From the NCBI RefSeq assembly GCF_001424385.1, contig NZ_LMPO01000008.1, forward strand, positions 78,006 through 115,147: a stretch of 37,142 nucleotides of DNA, read 5' to 3'. The notes under the pieces were generated by a model. It was not told the DNA's origin. It saw only the letters and a program-made list of their open reading frames with translations, and ran no database searches. The DNA is from Curtobacterium sp. Leaf183. Its GTDB lineage: Bacteria; Actinomycetota; Actinomycetes; Actinomycetales; Microbacteriaceae. Below, piece by piece: positions 21,759 through 30,673 of this stretch. A program made the translations under genes and the position numbers. Position 1 is the first letter of the stretch; each line of letters starts with the position of its first letter.

Positions 21759-22649
21759 ATGACCGAAACCGTGCTCGCCGTCCTCAACCAACCGTCCCGT
21801 GACGCCGCTCCGCACGACCCCGCGGCGGACGCGTTCACGTTCGAGGCACCGCTCGACCACCAGGTCCAGGTGCAGGACCTCGGGATCACCCGCGGCGACG
21901 GGGTCTTCGAGACGATCACCGTGGTCGACGGCCGCCCACAGGCGCTCGAGGCGCACCTGGCCCGGTTCGGCCGGTCCGCCGCCAAGCTCGACCTGCCCGC
22001 ACCGGACACCGATGCCTGGCGCCGGGCGATCGAGGCCGCGTGCGCCGAGCTCGACCCCGTCCGCGAGGCCTTCGTGAAGACGGTGCTGACCCGCGGTGTC
22101 GAGGGCACCGACCGCCCCACCGGCTGGGTGTACGCGGCGGCGTCGGGCGACTCCACGGCGGCGCGGACCGAGGGCATCGCCGTCGTCACGCTGGACCGCG
22201 GGTACCGGCACGACGTCGAGCGCACCTCGCCGTGGCTGCTGCAGGGCGCGAAGACGCTGTCCTACGGGGTGAACATGGCGGCCCTGCGCGAGGCGGCCCG
22301 GCGTGGTGCGGACGACGCGCTGTTCCTGTCGACGGACGGCTACGTCCTCGAGGGCACCCGGGCGAACCTCGTCATGTCCGTCGGCGGACGCCTGGTGACC
22401 CCGCGGACCGACATCGGCATCCTCGACGGCACCACGCAGGCGGACGTGTTCCGCTTCGCCGAGGCCGAGGGGATCGAGACCGCCTACGAGCTCATCACCC
22501 GGGAGGACCTGCGCGCGGCCGACGCGCTCTGGCTGGTGTCGAGCGTCCGCCAGGCGGCGCCGATCCGGTCGGTGGACGGTGAGCCCCAGGCGATGGACCT
22601 GGCGCTCACCGAGCAGATCAACGATTTCCTGCTGGCGCGCGAGTCCTGA
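21759..22649 (+). CDS. pabC: class IV aminotransferase / aminodeoxychorismate lyase-like
   Basis: 296 residues, PLP-dependent fold type IV. VQVQDLGITRGDGVFETI (36-53) is the family's first conserved segment, K165 in LLQGAKTLSYG should hold the PLP, and GYVLEGTRANLVM near 205 and ILDGTTQADVFR near 230 are the cofactor phosphate-binding segments. The length and motifs fit 4-amino-4-deoxychorismate lyase (folate pathway), but branched-chain and D-amino-acid transaminases share them, so the specific reaction is only probable. No other folate gene is adjacent. It converges on the amidohydrolase gene with 16 nt between stop codons and no visible terminator. Confidence 0.82.
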   Translation: MTETVLAVLNQPSRDAAPHDPAADAFTFEAPLDHQVQVQDLGITRGDGVFETITVVDGRPQALEAHLARFGRSAAKLDLPAPDTDAWRRAIEAACAELDPVREAFVKTVLTRGVEGTDRPTGWVYAAASGDSTAARTEGIAVVTLDRGYRHDVERTSPWLLQGAKTLSYGVNMAALREAARRGADDALFLSTDGYVLEGTRANLVMSVGGRLVTPRTDIGILDGTTQADVFRFAEAEGIETAYELITREDLRAADALWLVSSVRQAAPIRSVDGEPQAMDLALTEQINDFLLARES

Positions 22650-22665
22650 GACCCGCGGCCCGACG

Positions 22666-23865
22666 TCACCAGCGCGGGGTGGCCGTGCCGACGCCGTCGG
22701 CCCACGTGTAGACCTCGGCACCCTCGATCCACACGCGGACCGCTCGGCTCGTCGCGTCGAGCGGGTCGCCGGTCCACAGCACCAGGTCGGCGTCGTACCC
22801 GGGAGCGAGACGGCCCACGCGGTCGCCGAAGCCGAGGAACGTCGCCGGGTTGACGGTGAGCGCCTCGAGCGCCGTCTGGTGCGGCAGGCCCTCCTTGACT
22901 GCGGCGACGGCCTGGTCGACGAGCATGTTGATCGGCACGACCGGGGCGTCCGTCGTGATCGCGACCCGGACCCCGGCCGCGGCGAGCGCCGCCAGGTGCG
23001 GGATGCCGCGGTCGCGCAGCTCGACCTTCGACCGGCTGGTGAACAGCGGGCCGTAGATCACGGGGATGTCCTTCGCCGCCAGGACGTCGGCGATCTTGTG
23101 CGCCTCGGTGCCGTGGTTCACGACGAGCCGGTACCCGAACTCCTCGGCCAGGCGGACCGCGGTCGCCAGGTCATCGTGTCGGTGCACGTGCTGGTCCCAC
23201 GCCAGCTCGCCGTCGAGGACCCGGACCAGCGTCTCCTTCGTCAGGTCCCGCGCGAACGGCTCGTCCTTGCGCGCTGCGGCGTCGCGGGCGGCTCGGTAGT
23301 TCTGGGCGTCGACGAACGCGTCACGGATGACCTTGGCGACGCCGAGCCGGGTCGACGGGGTCTGGCCCTTGTCGCCGTAGACCCGCTTGGGGTTCTCCCC
23401 CAGGGCGCTCTTCACGCTGACCGCGTCCGAGATGAGCTGCTCGTCGATCGTGCGGCCGCCCCAGGTCTTGATCGCGACGGTCTGCCCACCGATCGGGTTG
23501 CCGGACCCGGGCTTGACGACGATGCTCGTGACCCCGCCGGAGAGTGCGTCGCGGAAGCCCTCGTCGTCGATGTCGACCGCGTCGATCGCCCGGACGCCGG
23601 CCATGTTCGGTCCGGTCAGCTCGTTCGTGTCGTTGCCCGCGGGGCCGTTCGCCTCCTCGTGGATGCCGACGTGGCCGTGCGACTCGACGAACCCGGGGAC
23701 GAGCCAGGCGCCGGCGGCGTCGACGACGGGCAGTCCCGGCGGCGGTGACACGTCCGGGCCGAGCGCCGTGATGCGGCCGTCCTCGACGACGACCGCTCCC
23801 CCGTCGAAGGGGGCTGCGGTGACGGGGACGACGTGGGCACCGGTGACGACGAAGGAGGCGGTCAT
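22666..23865 (-). CDS. amidohydrolase (imidazolonepropionase-like)
   Basis: 399 residues, metal-dependent hydrolase of the amidohydrolase superfamily with the split beta-sandwich around a TIM barrel. Visible features: VPGFVESHGHVGIHEE near 57-72 (the HxH metal site), VNHGTEAHKIADVL near 245-258, ITTDAPVVP near 310 (the catalytic Asp), and the C-terminal GRLAPGYDADLVLWTGDPL strand. Imidazolonepropionase-like amidohydrolases often act on cyclic amides or dipeptides; the substrate here is unknown. I chose the ATG at 23865 over the in-frame GTG at 23874, since TACCGT (plus-strand 23873-23878) ends 7 nt before it and would make a near-leaderless mRNA. It is divergent from the S9 peptidase gene. 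Confidence 0.87.
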   Translation of the reverse strand: MTASFVVTGAHVVPVTAAPFDGGAVVVEDGRITALGPDVSPPPGLPVVDAAGAWLVPGFVESHGHVGIHEEANGPAGNDTNELTGPNMAGVRAIDAVDIDDEGFRDALSGGVTSIVVKPGSGNPIGGQTVAIKTWGGRTIDEQLISDAVSVKSALGENPKRVYGDKGQTPSTRLGVAKVIRDAFVDAQNYRAARDAAARKDEPFARDLTKETLVRVLDGELAWDQHVHRHDDLATAVRLAEEFGYRLVVNHGTEAHKIADVLAAKDIPVIYGPLFTSRSKVELRDRGIPHLAALAAAGVRVAITTDAPVVPINMLVDQAVAAVKEGLPHQTALEALTVNPATFLGFGDRVGRLAPGYDADLVLWTGDPLDATSRAVRVWIEGAEVYTWADGVGTATPRW

Positions 23866-23878
23866 GCCGTCCACGGTA
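23866..23878 (-). promoter_or_regulatory. near-leaderless promoter of the amidohydrolase gene
   Basis: TACCGT on the minus strand (plus-strand 23873-23878) predicts transcription from 23866, one base before the ATG. Confidence 0.45.
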
Positions 23879-23935
23879 GTCGCGGCCGCGGTGCACGACC
23901 GCGCGCTGCGCAGGGAGCTGCCCGGGCGCGCGGCC

Positions 23936-23947
23936 TAGGGTGGTCGG
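23936..23947 (+). promoter_or_regulatory. leaderless promoter of the S9 peptidase gene
   Basis: TAGGGT (23936-23941) ends exactly 6 nt before the GTG at 23948; there is no Shine-Dalgarno sequence between. Confidence 0.5.
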
Positions 23948-26119
23948 GTGAGCGACGAGCACGGATCCAGCACCCCGCCGACCGCCGACAAGCGGCCGGT
24001 CACCCGAACGCACCACGGCATCGACTTCGTGGACGACTACGAGTGGCTCCGCGACAAGGAGTCGCCCGACACGCTGCGCTACCTCGAGGCCGAGAACGCG
24101 TGGACGGCAGCGGCGACCGACCACCTCGCCGACCTGCGCGAGCGGGTCTTCGGTGAGGTCAAGGGCCGCGTGCAGGAGACCGACCTCTCCGTCCCGGTGC
24201 GGATGGGCCAGTGGTGGTACTTCACCCGGACCAGCGAGGGCAGCCAGTACGGCGTCCAGTGCCGTGCGCCGATCAGCGGTCCGGACGACTGGACCCCGCC
24301 GACCCTCGACGAGGGCGCCGCGACGCTGCCCGGCGAGCAGGTCGTGCTCGACGGCAACACCCTGGCCGAGGGGCACGACTTCTTCTCCCTCGGCTCGTAC
24401 GACATCACCGACGACGGCACCCGGCTCGTCTACGGCGTCGACGTCGCGGGTGACGAGCGCTACACCCTGCACGTCCGCGACCTGACGACCGGACAGGACC
24501 TGCCCGACGTCGTCGAGAACACCGGGTCCGGCGCGACGTTCGACCCCTCCGGCCGCTACGTCTTCTACCCGACGGTCGACGACTCCTGGCGCCCGGACCG
24601 CATCTGGCGGCACACGGTGGGCACCGCGGCGTCGGCCGACGTCGTCGTCTTCGAGGAGCCCGACGACCGCTACTGGGTCGGGGTCGGGGTCACCCGGTCC
24701 TCGCAGTACATCGTGATCGAGCTCGGCTCGAAGATCACCTCCGAGGCCTGGATCCTCGACGCTGCCGACCCGACCGGCGACTTCCACGTCGTCTGGCCGC
24801 GTCGCGACGGCGTCGAGTACGAGATCGAGCACGCGATCGTCGGCGGCAGCGACCGGCTGCTGGTGCTGCACAACGACGGCGCCGAGAACTTCGAGCTCGT
24901 CGACGTCCCCGCCGACGACCCCACGTCCGAGACCGACCGGCGGGTCGTCGTGGCGCACCACGGCGAGCGCCGCATCGAGTCGGTCGACGCCTTCGCCGGA
25001 CACCTCGCACTCGAGTACCGCTCCGAGGCCCTGCCGCGCGTGGCGATCATCCCGCTCGACGGCGACGGCTACGGGGAACCCGACGAGGTCCACTTCGACG
25101 AGGCCCTGTTCTCCGCCGGCCTCGGCGGCAACCCCGAGTGGCACCAGCCCACGCTCCGCATCGGGTTCACGTCCTTCGTCACCCCGTCCGAGGTCAGTGA
25201 CCTCGACCTGGCGACCGGTGCCATGACCGTGCTGAAGCGCCAGCCGGTGCTCGGCGGCTACGACCCGGCCGACTACGTGCAGGAGCGCGACTGGGCCACC
25301 GCTGCCGACGGCACGCGGGTGCCGATCTCGCTCGTCTGGCGCCGGGACGCCGTCGACACCGATGCCCCGGCGCCGCTGCACCTGTACGGGTACGGCTCGT
25401 ACGAGCACTCGATCGACCCGGGCTTCAGCGTCATGCGGCTCTCCCTGCTCGACCGCGGCGTGGTGTTCGCGGTCGCGCACGTCCGCGGCGGTGGCGAGCT
25501 CGGCCGGCACTGGTACGAGAACGGCAAGACCCTGACGAAGAAGAACACCTTCACCGACTTCGTCGCGGTGGCCGACCACCTGATCGCGACCGGTCGCACG
25601 ACCGCGGACCGGATGGTCGCCGAGGGCGGCAGCGCGGGTGGGCTCCTGATGGGCGCGGTCGCGAACATCGCACCCGACCGCTTCGCCGGCATCGTCGCGG
25701 CGGTGCCCTTCGTCGACGCCCTGACGAGCATCCTCGACCCGGACCTGCCCCTGACGGTCATCGAGTGGGACGAGTGGGGCGACCCGCTCCACGACGCCGA
25801 GGTCTACCGCTACATGAGCGAGTACTCCCCGTACGAGAACGTCCGCGACGACGTGCAGTACCCGGCGATCCTGGCGGTGACCTCCATCAATGACACCCGC
25901 GTGCTCTACGTCGAGCCGGCGAAGTGGACGGCGAAGCTCCGCGAGGTCGGTGCCCCGGTGCTGCTGAAGACCGAGATGTCGGCAGGGCACGGCGGTGTCA
26001 GCGGCCGGTACGCCTCGTGGCGGGAGCGGGCGTTCGAGCTCGCCTGGATCCTCGACACCCTGGGGCTGGCCGACGTCTCCCCCGCGGCAGCCAGCGCAGC
26101 GCCGATCGCGGCCGCCTGA
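23948..26119 (+). CDS. S9 family peptidase (oligopeptidase B-like)
   Basis: 723 residues, cytoplasmic serine oligopeptidase. The N-terminal part opens with DDYEWLRDKESPDTLRYLEAEN, the S9A hallmark, then a beta-propeller to about residue 440 that restricts substrates to short peptides. The hydrolase domain holds the catalytic triad S562 (EGGSAGG), D649 (SINDTRV) and H681 (SAGHGG). HVRGGGELGRHWYENGK near 515-530 and YEHSIDPGF are family blocks. The wording favours oligopeptidase B (cleavage after Lys/Arg) over prolyl oligopeptidase, though substrate preference is inference. The GTG at 23948 is preceded by a leaderless-type promoter. The gene converges on the CYTH/CHAD gene. Confidence 0.93.
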   Translation: MSDEHGSSTPPTADKRPVTRTHHGIDFVDDYEWLRDKESPDTLRYLEAENAWTAAATDHLADLRERVFGEVKGRVQETDLSVPVRMGQWWYFTRTSEGSQYGVQCRAPISGPDDWTPPTLDEGAATLPGEQVVLDGNTLAEGHDFFSLGSYDITDDGTRLVYGVDVAGDERYTLHVRDLTTGQDLPDVVENTGSGATFDPSGRYVFYPTVDDSWRPDRIWRHTVGTAASADVVVFEEPDDRYWVGVGVTRSSQYIVIELGSKITSEAWILDAADPTGDFHVVWPRRDGVEYEIEHAIVGGSDRLLVLHNDGAENFELVDVPADDPTSETDRRVVVAHHGERRIESVDAFAGHLALEYRSEALPRVAIIPLDGDGYGEPDEVHFDEALFSAGLGGNPEWHQPTLRIGFTSFVTPSEVSDLDLATGAMTVLKRQPVLGGYDPADYVQERDWATAADGTRVPISLVWRRDAVDTDAPAPLHLYGYGSYEHSIDPGFSVMRLSLLDRGVVFAVAHVRGGGELGRHWYENGKTLTKKNTFTDFVAVADHLIATGRTTADRMVAEGGSAGGLLMGAVANIAPDRFAGIVAAVPFVDALTSILDPDLPLTVIEWDEWGDPLHDAEVYRYMSEYSPYENVRDDVQYPAILAVTSINDTRVLYVEPAKWTAKLREVGAPVLLKTEMSAGHGGVSGRYASWRERAFELAWILDTLGLADVSPAAASAAPIAAA

Positions 26120-26159
26120 CCGCGACCGTCACCGACACCGACACCGGCGGTGCACGGGC

Positions 26160-27689
26160 TCACACACGGTTGAGCGCGTGCACCGCCTCGTCGTAGGACT
26201 CCTCGGCCAGGCGCACCCGGTCGCCCGCGAGCACCCCGTACCCGAACGTCGCCTCGCCGCCGCGCTCGGCGATGCCGGACAGCGTCCGGAGCGCGTCGAG
26301 CGCCCAGAGCGACCGCACACGCTCGGTCAGCACGTCCGCCGCTGACCCGATCCGCTTCCAGAGCGCGTGCGGGAACGCGTCGTCCCCGAGCACGTCCATC
26401 GCGAGCCGCGCCCGCATCGTCCCCTGCCACGCGAGCTCGGTCGCGGCACGGTCTGCGGCCTCGCGCGCGTCGGCCGTGTCCGAGGTGTCATCGGCGACGG
26501 CGTCCCGGACGAGCTCGCGGACCTCGGGCTTCACGGTGGCCGTGACGTCCTGCGCGACCTTCTTGGGCGACCGGAGCGACCACGCGGTGGATGTGGGGCG
26601 CTCGACCGCGTCGTCGAGGGCGTCCAGCAGCTCGAGGAACGGTTCACCGTGCAGGGCCGTCACGACGTCACGCACGGCCTCGTCCCGCCGCTCGCGTGTG
26701 GCCGCGAGGATCCGTTCGCGGGTCATCGCGTCCACCAGCGCGTCCTGTGCCGGACTCGTGGTGCGCGGCAGGCGCTCGACCAGGTACTCGGCCAGGGCCG
26801 CCCGGGCGGTCACCTCCGCCAGGGACCGCGCACCGGCCACCGCTCGGTCGACGGCGTCGCCGGCGGGGAACGCCGGTCGGTACGTCTGCAGGACCGCGGC
26901 GATCTCCAGGGTGGTCTCGGCCGTCTGGCGGAGCTCGGTGTCCTCGCCCGACCGCAGCCGGGCCTCCTGGACGAGCAGCGCGGAGCGCAGCTTCCGCAGT
27001 CGCTTGGCGAGCACGCGTGCGGTCGTGCCCTTCTCGGGCTTGTCGACGGTCTGGAGGCGCGGTGCCGGTGCTCCTGCCAGCCCCCGTGCCAGCTTGGACG
27101 CGACGGCGGCGGGGCCGGCCCCGACAGCCTGGAACCGGCCGTCGAGGGACGTGAACAGCTCGTGGGCGACCTGCGGGTCGACGCCCTCGGCCGCCTCGAC
27201 CTCGACCTCGCGCCAGGTGCGCGGGTCGGCGGGGGCATCGGCGTCGAGGCGCTGCGCGCTGACGCGGTCGTCGGCGAGCTCGGCCACCTGGTCGCCGTCC
27301 TCGTCGAGCAGACGGGTCACCGTGCGGGTGGTGGTGATCCGCACGACGGGTCGGAGTCCGCGGCCGCGGCGCTCGGTGAACAGCGCGGCGAGGACCTCGA
27401 CCGGCACCGCGTCCGGGTCCTCGGTGAGGGGGAAGTGCTGCTCGTGGCGGACGGTGTCGGACTCGGCGCGCTTGATGTGCCAGCCGGCGTCGTGCCCGCC
27501 GGTGCGGCGACGGACGGTCACGCGCGCGGCGACCAGGTCGTACCGCTCCGTGTCCCAGTAGGTCGCGTCGAGCTCGACCGGCTCCCGGTGGTCGACCTGC
27601 AGGATCCCGCCGACCCCGATCAGGTCCGGCAGGGCCGCTGTGTCAGGCAGGTCGTACGTGCGCTCGATCTCGAGGTGCGTCTGGGTCAC
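26160..27689 (-). CDS. CYTH and CHAD domain protein
   Basis: 509 residues. The CYTH domain, residues 1 to about 200, is the triphosphate-tunnel fold; it begins THLEIERTYDL. The usual ExExK signature here reads E-I-E-R-T, with Thr where Lys is expected. A helical CHAD domain follows from about residue 225 to the end, with the typical pair of four-helix repeats, but the His and Arg of the VHxxRVxxRR-type motif, thought to bind polyphosphate, look replaced (ELRQTAETTLEIAA). The protein is probably involved in polyphosphate or inorganic phosphate metabolism, with reduced or altered activity. I chose the GTG at 27689; TAGACA lies 7 nt upstream and may give a near-leaderless mRNA. Confidence 0.85.
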   Translation of the reverse strand: MTQTHLEIERTYDLPDTAALPDLIGVGGILQVDHREPVELDATYWDTERYDLVAARVTVRRRTGGHDAGWHIKRAESDTVRHEQHFPLTEDPDAVPVEVLAALFTERRGRGLRPVVRITTTRTVTRLLDEDGDQVAELADDRVSAQRLDADAPADPRTWREVEVEAAEGVDPQVAHELFTSLDGRFQAVGAGPAAVASKLARGLAGAPAPRLQTVDKPEKGTTARVLAKRLRKLRSALLVQEARLRSGEDTELRQTAETTLEIAAVLQTYRPAFPAGDAVDRAVAGARSLAEVTARAALAEYLVERLPRTTSPAQDALVDAMTRERILAATRERRDEAVRDVVTALHGEPFLELLDALDDAVERPTSTAWSLRSPKKVAQDVTATVKPEVRELVRDAVADDTSDTADAREAADRAATELAWQGTMRARLAMDVLGDDAFPHALWKRIGSAADVLTERVRSLWALDALRTLSGIAERGGEATFGYGVLAGDRVRLAEESYDEAVHALNRV

Positions 27690-27742
27690 ACGTCCCTGTC
27701 TACCAGGGCGCACCGGTGGACCTGACCGCCAGGTGCCGGAGT

Positions 27743-27754
27743 TACGCTGCTGCC
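27743..27754 (+). promoter_or_regulatory. leaderless promoter of the mycoredoxin gene
   Basis: TACGCT (27743-27748) ends exactly 6 nt before the ATG at 27755, with no Shine-Dalgarno sequence between. Confidence 0.5.
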
Positions 27755-28027
27755 ATGAGCGAGACGATCACCCGCGACGCGTTCGTGCCCCAGGCCGGCG
27801 CCGTCACGATGTTCACGACCACGTGGTGCGGCTACTGCGCGCGACTGAAGAACCAGATGTCCAAGGCCGGCGTGCCGTTCACCGAGGTCGACATCGAGCA
27901 CACCCCGGGGACGGCCGAGCTCGTCGCCGAGGTCAACGGCGGCAACCAGACCGTGCCGACCCTGGTGTTCCCGGACGGCAGCACCGCGACGAACCCGTCC
28001 CTGGCCGAGGTGCAGTCCCGCATCTAG
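27755..28027 (+). CDS. mycoredoxin / actinobacterial glutaredoxin
   Basis: 90 residues, thioredoxin fold. The active site is C25-G-Y-C28 after VTMFTTTW, and TVPTLVFPDG carries the conserved cis-proline. The CGYC form and the actinobacterial sequence pattern identify it as mycoredoxin, which uses mycothiol in place of glutathione to remove mixed disulfides. Mycothiol biosynthesis genes are not in the window. A perfect 21-bp inverted repeat follows the stop codon and separates it from the convergent SNF2 gene. Confidence 0.92.
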   Translation: MSETITRDAFVPQAGAVTMFTTTWCGYCARLKNQMSKAGVPFTEVDIEHTPGTAELVAEVNGGNQTVPTLVFPDGSTATNPSLAEVQSRI

Positions 28028-28055
28028 CCTGCGGCCGCTTCGGCACAGCACCCCC

Positions 28056-28099
28056 GAACGGACACAGCACCACGAGACCTCGTGGTGCTGTGTCCGTTC
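28056..28099. terminator. perfect 21-bp inverted repeat, bidirectional terminator
   Basis: Arm 28056-28076 (starting GAACGGACACAGC) pairs perfectly with 28079-28099, with only 2 bases between, so in RNA the loop is the inner 4 nt. It lies 28 nt after the mycoredoxin stop codon and 42 nt after the SNF2 stop codon on the other strand, and can end both transcripts. Confidence 0.75.
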
Positions 28100-28141
28100 T
28101 GCGGTGCGTTGCGTGCCGGCGCCGGGGCGCGCCGGGCGGCG

Positions 28142-30268
28142 TCAGCCCCCGAGCGCCTCGGTGAGCAGCGCGGCCATCGCGTCGAGCTGGATGTCGCCGG
28201 AGTCGACGAGCTCCTCGTCGGAGCCGTCGAGCGCCCGCGCGGCCAGTCCGGCCTTCGAGTCGATGAGCTCCGCGATCTTGGTGTCGATCGTCTGCGCGGC
28301 GATGATGCGCCACGCGGTGACCGGCTCCGACTGCCCGATGCGGTGGACGCGGTCGATCGCCTGGGTCTGCTCGGCGCTCGTCCAGGACAGCTCGGCGAGG
28401 ACGACGTTCGACGCGACCTGCAGGTTGAGCCCGACACCGGCCGCCGTCAGCGAGCAGACGATCACGGCGACGTCGGGGTCGTTCACGAACGAGTCGATCT
28501 CGGCCGTGCGCTGCGCGGGCGTCTGGTCGCCGCGGATCGTCGCGGTGCGCAGGTGCCGGCGGGCGAAGACCTCTTCCGCCTGGTCCATCACGTCGAGGTG
28601 CTTGGCGAAGAACACGACCTTGCCGACGTTCGACGCCAGCTGCGCCGCGTAGTCGGCCGCGAGCTGCGCCTTCGCCCGCCCGATGCGCCGCACCATCGAG
28701 AACACGTTCTCACCGGTGGACGACGCGTCCTGGTCCTCGAGCTCCCAGCGCGCGACCTGACGGACCAGCTTGTGGTCGATGCCGTCGACCGGTGCCTGAC
28801 CGGTGCGGGCGTCGAGGGCCTGGTGGTAGCGCTTGACGAGCTTGGCGGTGAGTTCGCGCTCGGCATCGCGGATCGAGCGTCCCTCGTCGCCGTCGAGCTC
28901 GACGGGGATGTCGGCGATGCGTCGGGCGGGGATGTCCGACGCGACGTCGACCTTGCGGCGCCGCACGATGCCGAGGTCGATCACGGCGCGACGGGCCTCG
29001 GCGAAGAAGCCCTGGTCGGCCGGGGTCAACCCGATCTCCTCGAGCTCGTTCATGAGCTGCGCGCGGGGCTTCTTGTCGTCGATCCAGCCGAGGTACTCCC
29101 AGATCGTGCGGAAGTCCTCGACCGAGTTGATCAGCGGGGTGCCGGTCAGGGCCATGAGCAGCGGCGACGCCGTGCGCTCGCGGATCTTCTCGGCGAGCTG
29201 CAGCACGAACTTCGACCGCTGTGAGTCCTTGTTCTTGATGAAGTGCGCCTCGTCGACGACCATCCCCTTGAACCCGAACGCCCCGAGCCAGCCGACGTGC
29301 CGGTCGAGGATCTCGTAGTTCACGATGACGACGTCGGCGAAGCCGTCCAGGTCGTCGCCGTCGCCGTGGATGACGGTCGCACGGCGGTTCGGGACCCAGC
29401 GGGCGGCCTCTCGCGCCCAGTTGGTCTTGACGACGTTCGGCACCACCACGAGCAGTGGGTAGGCCTTGGCTGCCTCGGCCGCCAGCAGGGACTGGGCCGT
29501 CTTGCCGAGACCGGGCTCGTCGGCGAGCAGGAACGTGCGGTGTCCCTGTGCCGCCGAGGCCACGAGCTCCGCCTGGTGCTTCATGAGCGCCGTGCCGGAG
29601 AGGGTGTCGAGCGAGGAGGGGTCGGGCAGCGGCATCGATGCCGCGCCACCACCGGCGCCGTACTCGAACGACTTGAAGAGCGGGCCGAACAGCTCCCAGT
29701 TCGCCAGGCGACGGGGGTGGGCGACGGGCTGGTCGGCGAGGGCGAAGTCCGGCGGCAGGAACGGGTTCGCGAGCTGTCGCTGCACCACGGCCTGCGGGAC
29801 CACGGCGCGCTCCTGGGTCGTGGAGACCGGTGCCGGCTCGGCGGCGATGACCAGGTCCTCCGGCTGCATCTCGACGCCGCCGGCGATCATCATGTCGCGC
29901 TTGACGGTGCGGGTGGCCTCGGAGACCGATGCCTCTTCCGTCAGCAGCTGGATCACGCTGGTGTCACGGGCAGCGGTCTTCGCCAGGATCGTCGCCACGC
30001 CGTCGAGCCGCTTCATCTGCTCGGCACGCTGCGCGTCCGTCAGGGTCGAGTCGGCCTTGACCCGAGCGCGTTCCTCGCGCATGAGCAGCGCCACCGCCTG
30101 GAACTTCGTGCGGTTCGTCGTCTTCAGCGGACCGCGCTGCGCGGCGGCCTCGACCTCGCGCACCGCGCGGGCGAGCACCGGGATGACACCGTCGTTGTCG
30201 AGCGGCCTGGTCCGGCGTGACGCGGTCCGCGTCCCACCGGCTGCACGCCGCGTGCCTGATCGAGCCAA
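28142..30268 (-). CDS. SNF2-family DEAD/DEAH-box helicase/ATPase
   Basis: 708 residues. A charged N-terminal region of about 200 residues is specific to this protein's subfamily; the SNF2 core follows: motif I DEPGLGKT (K256), motif II DEAH (339-342), motif III LTGTPLINS, then in the second lobe IRGDQTPAQR, SLTAAGVGLNLQVA and QAIDRVHRIGQ (motifs V-VI). Proteins of this group move on double-stranded DNA and remodel or strip bound proteins; the bacterial role (repair or fork remodelling) is uncertain. I chose the TTG at 30268, since AGGAGG (plus-strand 30273-30278) lies 4 nt upstream; the upstream frame is low-complexity Arg/Pro. A long leader with two hairpins precedes it. Confidence 0.88.
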   Translation of the reverse strand: MARSGTRRAAGGTRTASRRTRPLDNDGVIPVLARAVREVEAAAQRGPLKTTNRTKFQAVALLMREERARVKADSTLTDAQRAEQMKRLDGVATILAKTAARDTSVIQLLTEEASVSEATRTVKRDMMIAGGVEMQPEDLVIAAEPAPVSTTQERAVVPQAVVQRQLANPFLPPDFALADQPVAHPRRLANWELFGPLFKSFEYGAGGGAASMPLPDPSSLDTLSGTALMKHQAELVASAAQGHRTFLLADEPGLGKTAQSLLAAEAAKAYPLLVVVPNVVKTNWAREAARWVPNRRATVIHGDGDDLDGFADVVIVNYEILDRHVGWLGAFGFKGMVVDEAHFIKNKDSQRSKFVLQLAEKIRERTASPLLMALTGTPLINSVEDFRTIWEYLGWIDDKKPRAQLMNELEEIGLTPADQGFFAEARRAVIDLGIVRRRKVDVASDIPARRIADIPVELDGDEGRSIRDAERELTAKLVKRYHQALDARTGQAPVDGIDHKLVRQVARWELEDQDASSTGENVFSMVRRIGRAKAQLAADYAAQLASNVGKVVFFAKHLDVMDQAEEVFARRHLRTATIRGDQTPAQRTAEIDSFVNDPDVAVIVCSLTAAGVGLNLQVASNVVLAELSWTSAEQTQAIDRVHRIGQSEPVTAWRIIAAQTIDTKIAELIDSKAGLAARALDGSDEELVDSGDIQLDAMAALLTEALGG

Positions 30269-30673
30269 GGCTCCTCCTGTTCCGCCCCGCGACCGGGGCG
30301 AGCCGCCCGAGCGGGCGGAAGTCTCGTCGGTGCGTCCGTCGCACCGATGCCGGCAGCGAGCCACCGTGGCCCGCCGATCCCCACGACGTGTGGACGACCG
30401 ATCCCACCGAGGACGCCGGGTGACGTCCTGCCGATGCGACGGTCTGCGCGGAGGATCCGGCGCCGTCGCACGCACGCGACGCTGCAGGACTGGGTCGTCC
30501 CAGGGCGGTCGCGGACCCGGTGCCCATGCCGACCAAGTGGTCGACCGTTGCGCCAGGGGACGACGCGACGCGCGGGCACGCGGTGCGTGCGCGGTCAGTT
30601 TACTCCCGGACCGCCCCAGGAGGCGACTCGACGCTCCCCGCGCGCGTCGGGCCTCCTGGTCGGTGTCCGCGTC
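30269..30673 (-). promoter_or_regulatory. long SNF2 leader region with tandem hairpins
   Basis: 405 nt without a gene that I can support. Next to the ribosome-binding site are two hairpins: CGCCCCG/CGGGGCG (30283-30289 with 30294-30300) and CCGCCC/GGGCGG (30303-30308 with 30313-30318), 5 nt from the Shine-Dalgarno sequence. A -10 like TAAACT on the minus strand (plus-strand 30597-30602) would give a leader of about 320 nt. The rest is mixed GC-rich sequence; one copy of GGGCCTCC lies near 30647. Confidence 0.4.

Noticed and set aside
23321..25990. 889-codon minus-strand frame opposite the S9 peptidase
   Set aside because: Val/Asp/Arg-rich shadow; the peptidase triad is on the plus strand.
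30269..30475. 69-codon N-terminal extension of the SNF2 helicase
   Set aside because: Arg/Pro/Ser low complexity, covers two hairpins and the AGGAGG site that serves the TTG start.
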